A stretch of DNA of 64,000 nt from positions 1,744,501 through 1,808,500 of the forward strand of contig NZ_CP044426.1 in assembly GCF_008824185.1 (NCBI RefSeq). The letters are read 5' to 3'. A program made the translations under genes and the position numbers. The stretch's first letter is position 1. Each line of letters opens with the position of its first letter. This DNA is from Paracoccus pantotrophus (lineage in GTDB: Bacteria > Pseudomonadota > Alphaproteobacteria > Rhodobacterales > Rhodobacteraceae). The notes beneath the pieces were generated by a model, which was not told where the DNA came from, did not search any database, and saw nothing but the letters and a program-made list of their open reading frames with translations. Positions 24,792 to 33,079 of this stretch are shown in pieces.

Positions 24792-26141
24792 TCAGGCCGG
24801 CAGGTCCGCCAGCGGCCGCGACAGGTTCTCGGACGCCAGCGCCCCGGCCAGGAAAAGCGGCAGCCCCCGGGCCAGCGCGGCGAAATCCCCGGCCGGGGTC
24901 AGGGTCGGGTCGGCCTCGACCAGCAGTTCCAGCCCGCGGGCCTCGCCATCGCCGCGGATGGTGATGTTGAACCCGTCGCCCGGCCCGTTCGACAGCACGT
25001 GCCGCGTGGTCTCGCAGCCGGCGAAGCGCGCCTCGTCAAAGGGCAGCACGTTGATCAGCGGCGAGAAGAAGAAGCGGCTGCGCGGCTCCATGCCGTAATC
25101 CTCGGCGATCTGCTCGATGCGATAGCGGCCATGCCGGCGCAGCTTGCGCAGCCGCGCGCCCAGCCGGGCCAGCGCCTCGGCCAGCGGTTCGGCCGGGTGC
25201 AGCTTCGCGTCCAGCGGCAGGATGTTCACCACCAGCGCCGGGACCGAGACGGCGACGCTGCCCATGCGGCTCATATAGGGCAGCCAGACCGGCATCGCGA
25301 TGCCACCGCGCTCGTCGCACAGGCGCGAGGCCGAGCCGTCGCGCAGGCGCAGCGCCGCCCAGGCCGCGCAAAGCACGGTCAGCAGGTCCGGCCAGCCCAT
25401 GCCCACCGCCTGCGCCTGCCGCATCAGCGCCGGGCGCAGGGCCGAGAGGTCATGCGCGGCGCAAAGCGCCTCGGCCGGATAATCCTCGGATCCCTTGCGC
25501 AGCACGCGCGGGCGTGGCTCGGCCGCCAGCACCCCGCCCCAATGCCGTCCGTCGGCGGCATGGCGCGGGCTGGCGCGATAGTCGGTCTCTTCGTTCAGAT
25601 AATCGGCCAGCGGGCGCAGCGGCCGGCCGGGATCCGCGCCCTCGGCCAGGGCGGCGTAAAGCTGGGCGCAGCGCCGCTCGACCAGGCCCATGGCATAGCC
25701 GTCCAGCGCGATGTGATGGCCGCGGTTGAACCACAGATAATGCCCCTCGGACAGCCGGATCAGCCATTGCGCCGCAATGGGCTGGCCAAGCAGGTCCAGC
25801 GCCGCGTCCACGTCCGCCTGCATCAGCGCAAAGGCGTGATCACGCGCATCGGCGCGGTCCGACAGGTCGATGCGCCGCAGCGCGGGCCGCCGCGCGGGAT
25901 CGACCCGCTGCACCGGCCGGCCATCGGCGCCCAGGGCAAAGCGCAAGGCCATGATGTCGGTCTCGGCGATGGTGGCCTCGATGGCGCGGGCCAGCGCCTC
26001 GGGATCCGCGACCCCGCGCAATTCGATGGCATGGGCGACGGTCGAGACCGCCTCGCCGGGATGGAGCCGGAACTCTTCCCAGAAATCCAGCTGGGCCAGC
26101 GTCAGGGGCAGCCAAAGCCCCTCGGCGTGATGATGCGTCAT
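24792..26141 (-). CDS. Free-standing NRPS condensation domain (VibH-like amide synthase)
   Basis: This 449-aa protein is a single condensation domain. It has the active-site motif HHIALDG at residues 142-148 (H142, H143, D147), the N-terminal LPLTLAQLDFWEE, and later ILPLD and FFFSPLINVLPFD blocks. No adenylation or carrier domain is attached. VibH in Vibrio is such a stand-alone enzyme: it transfers 2,3-dihydroxybenzoate from an aryl carrier protein to a soluble polyamine. Here the gene is divergent from entE and 1.8 kb from a free-standing carrier gene. The start at 26141 (MTHHHAEG) was chosen as the first Met near the conserved region. Confidence 0.85.
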   Translation of the reverse strand: MTHHHAEGLWLPLTLAQLDFWEEFRLHPGEAVSTVAHAIELRGVADPEALARAIEATIAETDIMALRFALGADGRPVQRVDPARRPALRRIDLSDRADARDHAFALMQADVDAALDLLGQPIAAQWLIRLSEGHYLWFNRGHHIALDGYAMGLVERRCAQLYAALAEGADPGRPLRPLADYLNEETDYRASPRHAADGRHWGGVLAAEPRPRVLRKGSEDYPAEALCAAHDLSALRPALMRQAQAVGMGWPDLLTVLCAAWAALRLRDGSASRLCDERGGIAMPVWLPYMSRMGSVAVSVPALVVNILPLDAKLHPAEPLAEALARLGARLRKLRRHGRYRIEQIAEDYGMEPRSRFFFSPLINVLPFDEARFAGCETTRHVLSNGPGDGFNITIRGDGEARGLELLVEADPTLTPAGDFAALARGLPLFLAGALASENLSRPLADLPA

Positions 26142-26327
26142 GAAATCCTTGTCCCCGTCGCAGGGTCTGGCGGTCTGAACGAGAGAGGGCTGGCGTGGTT
26201 GCATCCGAGATGGATGCGGCTGGCTTGCTTCAAGAGAGAAAGCGGGATAAAAATACTCAACAATTGCCTTCCGTCAAGGCGCCGCAGGCGCCTTCGGCGG
26301 CTCATTGCCGTAAAAGCAGGTATCCGC
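26142..26327. promoter_or_regulatory. Divergent promoter region of the siderophore genes
   Basis: This 186-bp gap separates the divergent condensation-domain and entE genes. An AT-rich patch (GGATAAAAATACTCAACAAT, 26245-26264) in a GC-rich surrounding probably carries promoter elements. A GGCGCC-N3-GGCGCC hairpin (26278-26292) lies in the entE leader. Iron control is expected for such genes, but no clear Fur, Irr or RirA box was identified. Confidence 0.35.
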
Positions 26328-27947
26328 ATGATTGAATTCAGCCCTTGGCCGCAAGACCTCGCCCGACGCTATCGCGAGGCCGGTTACTGGATCGACCAGC
26401 CGCTGACGCATATCCTGGACGCACAGCTGGCCGCCAACCCCGAGGCCGAGGCGCTGGTCTGCGGTTCGCGCCGCTTCAGCTATGCCGAGCTGGACCGGCT
26501 GTCGCGCAACCTGGCAGCGCGCCTGGCACGGCAGGGGCTGGGCCATGGCGATACCGCGCTGGTGCAACTGCCGAACGTGGCCGAGTTCTTCGTCGCCTTC
26601 TTCGCGCTTCTGCGGATCGGGGTGGCGCCGGTGAATGCGCTTTTCAGCCATCGCCGGCTGGAGTTGACCGAATATGTCCGCCAGATCGCGCCGCGGGTGG
26701 TCATCGCCGCGCGCGACCACGAACTGTTCCGCGACGACGGTTTTGCCCAGGAACTGCGGGCCGGCGGCGTCGCGCATCTGCTGCTTCTGGGCGAGGACGA
26801 GCCCGAGCGCAGCCTGACGCATTGGCTGACCCCTGACGGCGACCTGCCCGAGGGCGCGGGGCCGACCCCGGCCGACCAGGTCGCCTTCTTTCAGCTGTCG
26901 GGCGGCAGCACCGGCACGCCCAAGCTGATCCCGCGCACCCATAACGATTACGACTACAGCATCCGCGCCAGCGTCCAGATCTGCGGCGTGACCCCGGCCA
27001 CGCGCTTTCTTTGCGCCCTGCCGGCCGGGCACAACTTCACCATGAGCTCGCCGGGCACGCTGGGGGTGTTCCATGCCGGCGGCACCGTGGTCATGGCCCC
27101 CAGCCCCGAGCCGCTGACCTGTTTCGACATCGTCGCGCGCGAGCGCATCACCATGGCGCCGCTGGTGCCGCCCGCCGTGGCGCTGTGGCTGCGCGCGGTC
27201 GAGGAGGATCCCGCCCGCCGCGCCATGCTGGACAGCCTGGAGCTGATGCTGGTCGGCGGCGCCAGCTTTGCCGAGGCGATGGCGCGGCGCGTCCCCGAGC
27301 TGCTGGGCTGCCGGTTGCAACAGGTCTTCGGCATGGCCGAGGGGCTGGTGAACTATACCCGGCTGGACGATCCCGAGGAGGTGATCTTTACCACCCAGGG
27401 CCGCCCGATCAGCCCCGACGACGAGGTCCGCGTCCTGGACGAGGACGGCAACCCGGTCCCCGACGGCACGCCGGGCGCGCTGGCCACCCGCGGCCCCTAT
27501 ACCTTCCGCGGCTATTACCGCAGCCCGGACCACAATGCGAAGGCCTTCGATGCCGAAGGGTTCTATTACTCGGGCGACGTGGTGGTGCGACAGGGCGGCA
27601 ACCTGCGCGTCGTCGGCCGCATCAAGGACCAGATCAACCGCGGCGGCGAGAAGATCGCCGCCGAGGAGATCGAGAACCTGCTGGTCCGCCATCCCGACAT
27701 CACCCATGCCGCGCTGGTCGCCGCGCCCGATGCGCATCTGGGCGAGAAAAGCTGCGCCTTCCTGGTGCTGCGCGAGGGGGCGGGCAAGCTTTCCCCGCCG
27801 GCGCTGCGCCGGCACCTGCTGGAGCTGGGCGTGGCCGAATACAAGCTGCCCGACCGTTTCCGCTTTCTGCCCGAATTGCCGCTGACCGCGGTGGGCAAGA
27901 TCGACAAGCGCCGCCTGCGCGACAGCCTCGTGGCCGAAACCGCCTGA
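26328..27947 (+). CDS. entE: 2,3-dihydroxybenzoate-AMP ligase
   Basis: This 539-aa adenylating enzyme of the aryl-acid family activates 2,3-dihydroxybenzoate with ATP and loads it on the phosphopantetheine arm of an aryl carrier protein. Visible motifs are the P-loop LSGGSTGTPKLIPRTHNDYD near residue 190, the aryl-acid pocket segment ALPAGHNFTMSSPGTLGVF, QVFGMAEGLVNYTRLDD, and the hinge/lysine region GRIKDQINRGGEKIAAEEIE. Length matches EntE/DhbE/VibE. The start ATG at 26328 is the first with homology (MIEFSPWPQDLARRYREAGY). It is followed after 8 bp by the carrier protein gene. Confidence 0.95.
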   Translation: MIEFSPWPQDLARRYREAGYWIDQPLTHILDAQLAANPEAEALVCGSRRFSYAELDRLSRNLAARLARQGLGHGDTALVQLPNVAEFFVAFFALLRIGVAPVNALFSHRRLELTEYVRQIAPRVVIAARDHELFRDDGFAQELRAGGVAHLLLLGEDEPERSLTHWLTPDGDLPEGAGPTPADQVAFFQLSGGSTGTPKLIPRTHNDYDYSIRASVQICGVTPATRFLCALPAGHNFTMSSPGTLGVFHAGGTVVMAPSPEPLTCFDIVARERITMAPLVPPAVALWLRAVEEDPARRAMLDSLELMLVGGASFAEAMARRVPELLGCRLQQVFGMAEGLVNYTRLDDPEEVIFTTQGRPISPDDEVRVLDEDGNPVPDGTPGALATRGPYTFRGYYRSPDHNAKAFDAEGFYYSGDVVVRQGGNLRVVGRIKDQINRGGEKIAAEEIENLLVRHPDITHAALVAAPDAHLGEKSCAFLVLREGAGKLSPPALRRHLLELGVAEYKLPDRFRFLPELPLTAVGKIDKRRLRDSLVAETA

Positions 27948-27955
27948 AAGGACGA

Positions 27956-28201
27956 ATGATGGATAGTGCCGAAAAGACCGATCTCAGCCCCGAATGGCTG
28001 GCCGCCCGCGTAGCCGCGATGATCGAGGACGATTGCGAGATCGAGCCGGGCGAGAACCTCGTCCTTTACGGGCTCGATTCGATCGCGGTGATGACCTTTT
28101 CGTCCGAACTGAAGCAGATGGGCATCGAGGCCAGCTTCGAGGAACTGGCCCGCGAGCCGTCGCTGGACAATTGGTGGGCGCTGATTTCGTCGCGGCTGTG
28201 A
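27956..28201 (+). CDS. Free-standing aryl carrier protein
   Basis: This 81-aa acyl-carrier-type protein has the phosphopantetheine site YGLDSIAVM with Ser42. In enterobactin systems the aryl carrier is fused to the C-terminus of the isochorismatase EntB. Here the isochorismatase gene at 29001 lacks it and the carrier is a separate protein. It sits 8 bp after entE, so enzyme and carrier are made from one message. It should hold the dihydroxybenzoyl thioester for the condensation domain at 24792. An alternative start one codon later (27959) is equally possible. Confidence 0.9.
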   Translation: MMDSAEKTDLSPEWLAARVAAMIEDDCEIEPGENLVLYGLDSIAVMTFSSELKQMGIEASFEELAREPSLDNWWALISSRL

Positions 28202-28204
28202 ACG

Positions 28205-28232
28205 ACGGGCCGGCCGTGACGGGCCGGCCGTG
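28205..28232. terminator. Tandem 14-bp repeat forming a hairpin between convergent genes
   Basis: ACGGGCCGGCCGTG occurs twice in tandem. The two GGCCGGCC blocks can pair (8-bp stem, 6-nt loop). It fills the 38-bp gap between the convergent carrier-protein and entA genes and may stop transcription from both sides; there is no T tract. Confidence 0.45.
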
Positions 28233-28239
28233 AAGCGGG

Positions 28240-29010
28240 TCAGGCGCGCAGCGTCGCGCCGCCATCGACATACAGGTCGGCCATGGTGACATGGCCCGCC
28301 TGATCCGACAGCATGAACATCACCGCGCCGGCGATGTCCTCGGGCGTCGCCAGCTTCTTCAGCGGGATGCCGGTGCGATAGGCGTCCAGGCTGCCCTCGA
28401 TCACCGCGCGCTCGCCGGCGCCGCCGTCCTCAGTCCACATGCCGGTCTGCATCGGCGTCAGGGTCGAGCCCGGCGCGACGATGTTGCAGCGCACGCCCTG
28501 CGCCGCCAGTTCCAGCCCCAGGCAGCGGACCAGCATGGTCGCCGCCGCCTTGGACGCGGCATAGGCGCCCATGTTCAGGCGCGGAATCCCCGCCGCGTTC
28601 GAGCTGACCGCGACAATGGCGCCGCCGCCGTTGCGCACCATGGCGCGGCCGAAGGCGCGGGTGATGTTGAAGGTGCCCCGGGCATTGACGCCGATCACCC
28701 GCTCCCATTCCTCGGGCGCAAGGTCCAGCAGCGGCCCGATGGCCAGCACGCCGGCCGCATGGACGCCTAGCCCCAGCGGGCCATGCGCCGCCTCGACCTC
28801 GGCCACCAGCGCCTCGACGGCATCGCCATCGCGCACGTCCAGCGCCCGGTTCTCGGCCCCCGCGACCGGGTTCGCGGCCAGCGCCGACTCGGTATCGCTG
28901 GCGACGACCTTCGCGCCGGCGTCCAGCAGCGCGGCGACCACGGCCCGGCCGATGCCGCCGGCCGCGCCGGTGACGATGGCGGTCCGGCCCTGAAATCCGG
29001 TCAGGCGCAT
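28240..29010 (-). CDS. entA: 2,3-dihydro-2,3-dihydroxybenzoate dehydrogenase
   Basis: This 256-aa short-chain dehydrogenase has the NAD motif TGAAGGIGRAV, the HAAG motif (GVHAAGVLAIG) and the catalytic YAASK. The C-terminal segment GIPLKKLATPEDIAGAVMFM then LSDQAGHVTMADLYVDGGAT is characteristic of EntA/DhbA. It oxidises 2,3-dihydro-DHB to 2,3-dihydroxybenzoate. It is last in the minus-strand operon entC-entB-entA and overlaps entB by 10 bp. Operon context distinguishes it from other short-chain dehydrogenases. Confidence 0.93.
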   Translation of the reverse strand: MRLTGFQGRTAIVTGAAGGIGRAVVAALLDAGAKVVASDTESALAANPVAGAENRALDVRDGDAVEALVAEVEAAHGPLGLGVHAAGVLAIGPLLDLAPEEWERVIGVNARGTFNITRAFGRAMVRNGGGAIVAVSSNAAGIPRLNMGAYAASKAAATMLVRCLGLELAAQGVRCNIVAPGSTLTPMQTGMWTEDGGAGERAVIEGSLDAYRTGIPLKKLATPEDIAGAVMFMLSDQAGHVTMADLYVDGGATLRA

Positions 29011-29657
29011 GACTTCACCTCTTGCGCTTCCAGTGCGGCCAGCGCCTGCCGGGTGGACAGGGCCACGCCGCAGGTGGCGGCGATCCAGCCCATGGCCATG
29101 TCCTGCTTCTCGCGCGAAAAATCGGCCTGGGCATCGGCCACGGCAAAGGCCTCGATGTCGCGCTGGAACGCCTCGACGGCGGTGGCGAGACAGCCGATAT
29201 GGGCATAGACGCCGCAGATCATCAGCTGGTCGCGGCCGCGCGCCCGCATCAGATGTTCCAGGTTGGAACGCTGGAAGGCGCTGTAGCGATGCTTGACCAG
29301 CACGATGTCGCCTGCCGCCGGGGCCAGTTCGGGCAGGATCTCCTCATGCTCGGGGACGGCGCTCATGCCCGGCCCCCAGAGATCGGCCTGAAGCCCGCGA
29401 TCCGGGCGGAACTGGTCGCCCTTCTGCGCGGTATAGAAGACCGGCACGCCCGCCGCCCGCGCCGCATGGATCAGCCGCGCGATATTGCCGACCACCGGCG
29501 CCAGCGGCGCGCCCTCGGGATAGGGGCGGCAGAAATAGCGCTGCATGTCATGGACCAGCAGCGCCAGCCGGTCGCGTTCGGGCTGCCAGGGCCCGCGCGC
29601 CTTGGGCAGCTCGGCCTCGGTCGGGGGTGCATAGGGGGCAATGCCGGGCAGGGCCAT
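29001..29657 (-). CDS. entB: Isochorismatase (EntB/DhbB type, without carrier domain)
   Basis: This 218-aa isochorismatase hydrolyses isochorismate to 2,3-dihydro-2,3-dihydroxybenzoate and pyruvate. The sequence has the family start IAPYAPPTEAELPKARGPW, the catalytic Asp region LLVHDMQRYF, the Lys region VLVKHRYSAF, and the ICGVYAHIGCLATAVEAF block. It stops after ~218 aa, so the C-terminal aryl carrier domain of bifunctional EntB is absent and is supplied by the gene at 27956. Start and entC stop overlap by one base (TGATG). Confidence 0.93.
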   Translation of the reverse strand: MALPGIAPYAPPTEAELPKARGPWQPERDRLALLVHDMQRYFCRPYPEGAPLAPVVGNIARLIHAARAAGVPVFYTAQKGDQFRPDRGLQADLWGPGMSAVPEHEEILPELAPAAGDIVLVKHRYSAFQRSNLEHLMRARGRDQLMICGVYAHIGCLATAVEAFQRDIEAFAVADAQADFSREKQDMAMGWIAATCGVALSTRQALAALEAQEVKSCA

Positions 29658-30865
29658 CAGGTATCTCCGTTGCAGGCCACGCCTTGCAGTGCCGCGTCCT
29701 GCGGCAGGCCAAGCGCGGCCAGAAGCGCGCCGAACTTGGCGCCGGTCTCGGCAGCCTCGGCCATCGGGTCCGAGCCGGGAACGATCCCCGCCCCGGCGTA
29801 AAGCCGAGCCTGCCGGCCGCTGATCTCGGCGCAGCGGATGGCGACATACCAGGCGCCGTCGCCGCTTGCGTCGCACCAGCCGACCGCGCCGGCATAGAAA
29901 TCCCGCGCCACGGGTTCAAGGGCCTTGATGAAGCCCGCCGCCCGCCCCATCGGCACGCCGCAGACCGCCGGCGTCGGATGCAGCGCCGAGGCCAGCACCA
30001 CCGAGGGCGTGTCCGCATCCTTCAGCCTGCCCTCGATCCGGGTGCCCAGGTGCCACATGCTGCGGGTCGAGGTGACGCAGGTGCCCTGGGGGCAGCCCAG
30101 CTCGCGGCACCAGGGGGCCAGCGTGTCCAGGATCGCTTCGACCACCAGCGCATGTTCGCGGTGGTCCTTGGCCGAGCCGGACAAGGCCGCGGCCGCGGCG
30201 TGGTCGGCCACCGGGTCGGCCAGCCGGCGCGCCGAGCCCGCCAGCGGATGCGAGGCGATGGTCCGGCCGCGCTTCTCGACCAGCAGCTCGGGGGTGGCGC
30301 CACAAAGCGCGCGGCCCTGCGGATGCTCGGGCCCGGCGGGCAACGCCACGCGAAAGGCGGTCACGCTGCGGTCTGCATGCAGCCGCGCCATCAGCGCCTC
30401 GACCGGGATCGGCGCGGCAGATTCGACCAGCAGCGTGCGCGCCAGCACGATCTTTTCCAGCGCATCGCGGCTGCCGGCCTCCTCGGCCATGATGCCGAGC
30501 GCGCGGGCGACGGCGCCGGCATAGTCCCGCGCGGCGGGCTCGGCCGTCAGGCGCCAGCCCGGCAGCGGCAGGCCCTGCAGCGCGGCGCCGCCGGGCGCGG
30601 ACGCCTCGCTGCGCCGGCAATGCCACAGGCAATCCCCCGCCTCGCGGTCGAAGGGCAAGGCGCCGCCGATCACCGCGTCCGGCGCGACCCCGGCCAGGGC
30701 CGCAGCCACCCGCGCCTCAAGCGTCGCGGCATTCCCGGCGGCGATCCGCCGCGCGGGACCGCGCCCCTGGATACGCCCCGAAGGGCCGTCGAAACCGAAA
30801 AGAACCGGATCAGGCACAGGCGACGCCGTCTTGCGCGGCGCCTCGGACAGGCGGATGTTCATCAT
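29657..30865 (-). CDS. entC: Isochorismate synthase
   Basis: This 402-aa chorismate-using enzyme converts chorismate to isochorismate as the first committed step. C-terminal family motifs are evident: EKIVLARTL, CGATPELLVEKRGRTIASHP then LAGSARR, KDHREHALVVEAI, ALHPTPAVCGVPMGRA, and YAGAGIVPGSDPMAE. Two tandem ATGs (30865 and 30862) are possible starts. It is the first gene of the minus-strand operon entC-entB-entA. Confidence 0.94.
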   Translation of the reverse strand: MMNIRLSEAPRKTASPVPDPVLFGFDGPSGRIQGRGPARRIAAGNAATLEARVAAALAGVAPDAVIGGALPFDREAGDCLWHCRRSEASAPGGAALQGLPLPGWRLTAEPAARDYAGAVARALGIMAEEAGSRDALEKIVLARTLLVESAAPIPVEALMARLHADRSVTAFRVALPAGPEHPQGRALCGATPELLVEKRGRTIASHPLAGSARRLADPVADHAAAAALSGSAKDHREHALVVEAILDTLAPWCRELGCPQGTCVTSTRSMWHLGTRIEGRLKDADTPSVVLASALHPTPAVCGVPMGRAAGFIKALEPVARDFYAGAVGWCDASGDGAWYVAIRCAEISGRQARLYAGAGIVPGSDPMAEAAETGAKFGALLAALGLPQDAALQGVACNGDT

Positions 30866-31241
30866 GCATCTCGTTTCAAAGGAATTTCGTCCCCGATCCC
30901 GGCGGCGGCCCACGGCATTGGAACTGGCGCGGGCCGTGCAGACATGGATGATGCTGCGATCATATCCGGGGCAGAACTCTCCTGCGCAGGGTTTGGCAAA
31001 CGATGTCTTGGGTGGCGCATCGCCGCGATCCCCAAGGGGCACGGCCAATCGGACGGCGGTCCGGAAATCCCGCCCTTCAGCTTCCCGCCGGCAATCTGTC
31101 AAAGCGGACCCGGAAAGGCAAGTAAAAAGATCAGGATTAGCGCGGGCCGGCGAATTGCCGCGACTCCGCCCTCCGCAGAGCCGGAACCGGGCGCCGGGCG
31201 GACGGGTTCGGGAAAGGTGACAATGCGGAAGGACCAAGGGG
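30866..31241. other. 376-bp divergent intergenic region
   Basis: This region lies between entC (minus) and the lipid kinase gene (plus). No gene was recognised. A somewhat AT-rich patch near 31120-31140 (AAGTAAAAAGATCAGGATTA) may be a promoter. I could not identify an iron-regulator box with confidence. Confidence 0.4.
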
Positions 31242-32204
31242 ATGAACCGTCAGGACGACCCGGCAGAAGGCCCAGATTTCGACCTCGCGGCTGCACGGGT
31301 CTGCGCGATCGTGAACATGGGCTCGGGCCGCGAGGCGGGCGACGACATCGCAGACAAGCTGCGCAGGGCCTTGCAGGGCCGGGTGGCCGAGTTGCAGTTC
31401 CGCGGCACCGGACAGGGCGCCGACCTGCCCGCCATGGCCGGCGCGGCGGTGGCCGAGGGCTTCGACCTGATCGTCGCGGCCGGGGGCGACGGCACCCAGG
31501 CCGCCGTGGCCGGCGCGATCGCGGGCACGGAGGCGGCGATGGCGGTGATTCCCGGCGGCACCTTCAACTATTTCGCCCGCGACCTCGGCTCGGGCGAGAC
31601 GGTCGAGGCGGCGCTGGCGATCTTCGATGCGCCCCGCATCCGCCGCGTCCATGTCGGCGAGATGAATGGCATGGTCTTCCTCAACAATGTCAGCTTCGGC
31701 GCCTATCCCGAGATCCTGCGCCGCCGCGAAAGCATCTATCGCCGCTGGGGCCGGTCGCGGCTGGCGGCCTATTGGTCGGCGGTGGCGGCGCTGTGGACGC
31801 TGCGTCGCCCGCTGCGCCTGACCGTACACGCGGATGGCAAGACGCGGCACTTCACCACCGCCCTGGCCTTCGTGGCGAAAAGCGCCTATCAGCTGGACGC
31901 ATTCGGGCTGGAGGGGGCCGATTGCGTGCGGCGCGGCCAGCTGGCGCTGCTGGTGGCGCGGGCGAAGCGGCCGGGGCCGCTGGTGCGCTCGGCGTTGCGG
32001 CTGGCCCTGGGCAAATCGGCGCGCTATGCCGATTTCGACCTGATCTGCGCCGATGACTTCGAACTCGAGACCGTGCCGCGCCACGAATATGTCGCCCATG
32101 ACGGCGAAAAGACCTGGATGGATTCGCCCTTTCGCATCCGCGTGCGCCACGACGCGCTGAAGGTGCTGGTCCCGGCCGAAAGCGGCGGGCGGGATGCCGG
32201 ATGA
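31242..32204 (+). CDS. Diacylglycerol kinase family lipid kinase
   Basis: This 320-aa protein has the diacylglycerol-kinase catalytic domain in its first half: IVNMGSGR, the nucleotide motif VAAGGDGTQAAVAG, VIPGGTFNYFARDLG, and FLNNVSFGAYPEIL. It should phosphorylate a lipid hydroxyl with ATP; the substrate (diacylglycerol, sphingoid base or other) is not evident. The stop overlaps the phosphoesterase start (ATGA), a common pairing in alphaproteobacteria. Confidence 0.88.
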   Translation: MNRQDDPAEGPDFDLAAARVCAIVNMGSGREAGDDIADKLRRALQGRVAELQFRGTGQGADLPAMAGAAVAEGFDLIVAAGGDGTQAAVAGAIAGTEAAMAVIPGGTFNYFARDLGSGETVEAALAIFDAPRIRRVHVGEMNGMVFLNNVSFGAYPEILRRRESIYRRWGRSRLAAYWSAVAALWTLRRPLRLTVHADGKTRHFTTALAFVAKSAYQLDAFGLEGADCVRRGQLALLVARAKRPGPLVRSALRLALGKSARYADFDLICADDFELETVPRHEYVAHDGEKTWMDSPFRIRVRHDALKVLVPAESGGRDAG

Positions 32205-32989
32205 CGCGCATCCTGCATCTCTCGGACCTGCATTTCGGGCTGGAGCGCAAGCCGCTGGTCGAGCCGCTGATCGACCGCATCAACGCCGCCCGCGCCGATC
32301 TGGTGGTGGTGACGGGCGACCTGACCCATCGCGGCCGCTCGGCGCAATTCGCGCAGGCCGCGGCCTTCCTGCGCCGGATCGAGGCGCCGCTGCTGGCGGT
32401 GCCCGGCAACCACGACATCCCGCTTTACAAGCTGGCGGACCGGATGCTGCGCCCCTGGCGCCGCTGGCGGCGCGCCATCGCCGAGAACCTCGAGCCCGTG
32501 GGCCATGTCGGCACCCTGCGGGTGCAAGGCGTCAACAGCGTCGATCCGATGGCCTGGCAACGCGGCATCGTCACGCCCGCGCAGGTGGCGCGGGTGATCG
32601 CCGGGCTCGACCCCGCCTGCATCAACATCGTCGCCCTGCACCACCCGATGCAGCAGCGCCCGCAGGTGGACAAGGCGCTGATGCAGGGCGCCGCCCCGGC
32701 GCTGGCCGGCTTCCAGGCCGAAGGCGTGCAACTGGTCCTGAGCGGCCACCTGCACCTGTGGTCGATCGGCGCCTTCCTGGGCAAGCGGGGACGGCCGATC
32801 CTGCAAGTCCAGGCCGGCACCGCGCTGTGCGACCGGCCCGGCGACCGGCAGAACGAATTCGCCGTGCTGGATTTCGCCGGCCCCGACCTGCTGGTCGAGC
32901 GCCATGTCGCGCCCATGACCGAGCCCGGCTTCCGCCCGCCCGAGCATTTGCGATTCACCCGCCGGGACGGGCTCTGGCGCCCGGCCTGA
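32201..32989 (+). CDS. Calcineurin-like metallophosphoesterase
   Basis: This 262-aa metal-dependent phosphoesterase has the full motif set: DLHFG in HLSDLHFG, GDLTHRG, GNHD in VPGNHDIPLY, HHP, and GHLHLW. This resembles the CpdA/Icc group that hydrolyses cyclic nucleotides or other phosphodiesters, but the specific substrate is not shown. It is translationally coupled to the upstream lipid kinase. Confidence 0.88.
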   Translation: MTRILHLSDLHFGLERKPLVEPLIDRINAARADLVVVTGDLTHRGRSAQFAQAAAFLRRIEAPLLAVPGNHDIPLYKLADRMLRPWRRWRRAIAENLEPVGHVGTLRVQGVNSVDPMAWQRGIVTPAQVARVIAGLDPACINIVALHHPMQQRPQVDKALMQGAAPALAGFQAEGVQLVLSGHLHLWSIGAFLGKRGRPILQVQAGTALCDRPGDRQNEFAVLDFAGPDLLVERHVAPMTEPGFRPPEHLRFTRRDGLWRPA

Positions 32990-33021
32990 TCTTCTTCGTT
33001 CCATAAATACCCTGGGGGAGC

Positions 33022-33054
33022 GCCCCTCGGGCCCCATCGAGGGGCCCGAGGGGC
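33022..33054. terminator. Strong bidirectional hairpin between convergent genes
   Basis: A perfect 14-bp stem (GCCCCTCGGGCCCC / GGGGCCCGAGGGGC) with loop ATCGA is followed by a second small hairpin GGGGGC-AAA-GCCCCC (33057-33071). It lies between the convergent phosphoesterase and VOC-protein genes. The preceding sequence (TTCCATAAATACCCTGGGGG) belongs to a repeat family seen again at 38654-38759 and 49034-49082. Confidence 0.7.
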
Positions 33055-33079
33055 GCGGGGGCAAAGCCCCCGGCCCCGC

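Noticed and set aside
24405..26327. Long N-terminal extension (~640 codons) in frame with entE
   Set aside because: It lies antisense to the condensation-domain gene, has shadow-like composition, and homology to EntE starts exactly at 26328.
31099..31296. Small minus-strand frame upstream of the lipid kinase, as a possible leader peptide
   Set aside because: It overlaps the kinase start and has no ribosome-binding site or recognisable leader features.
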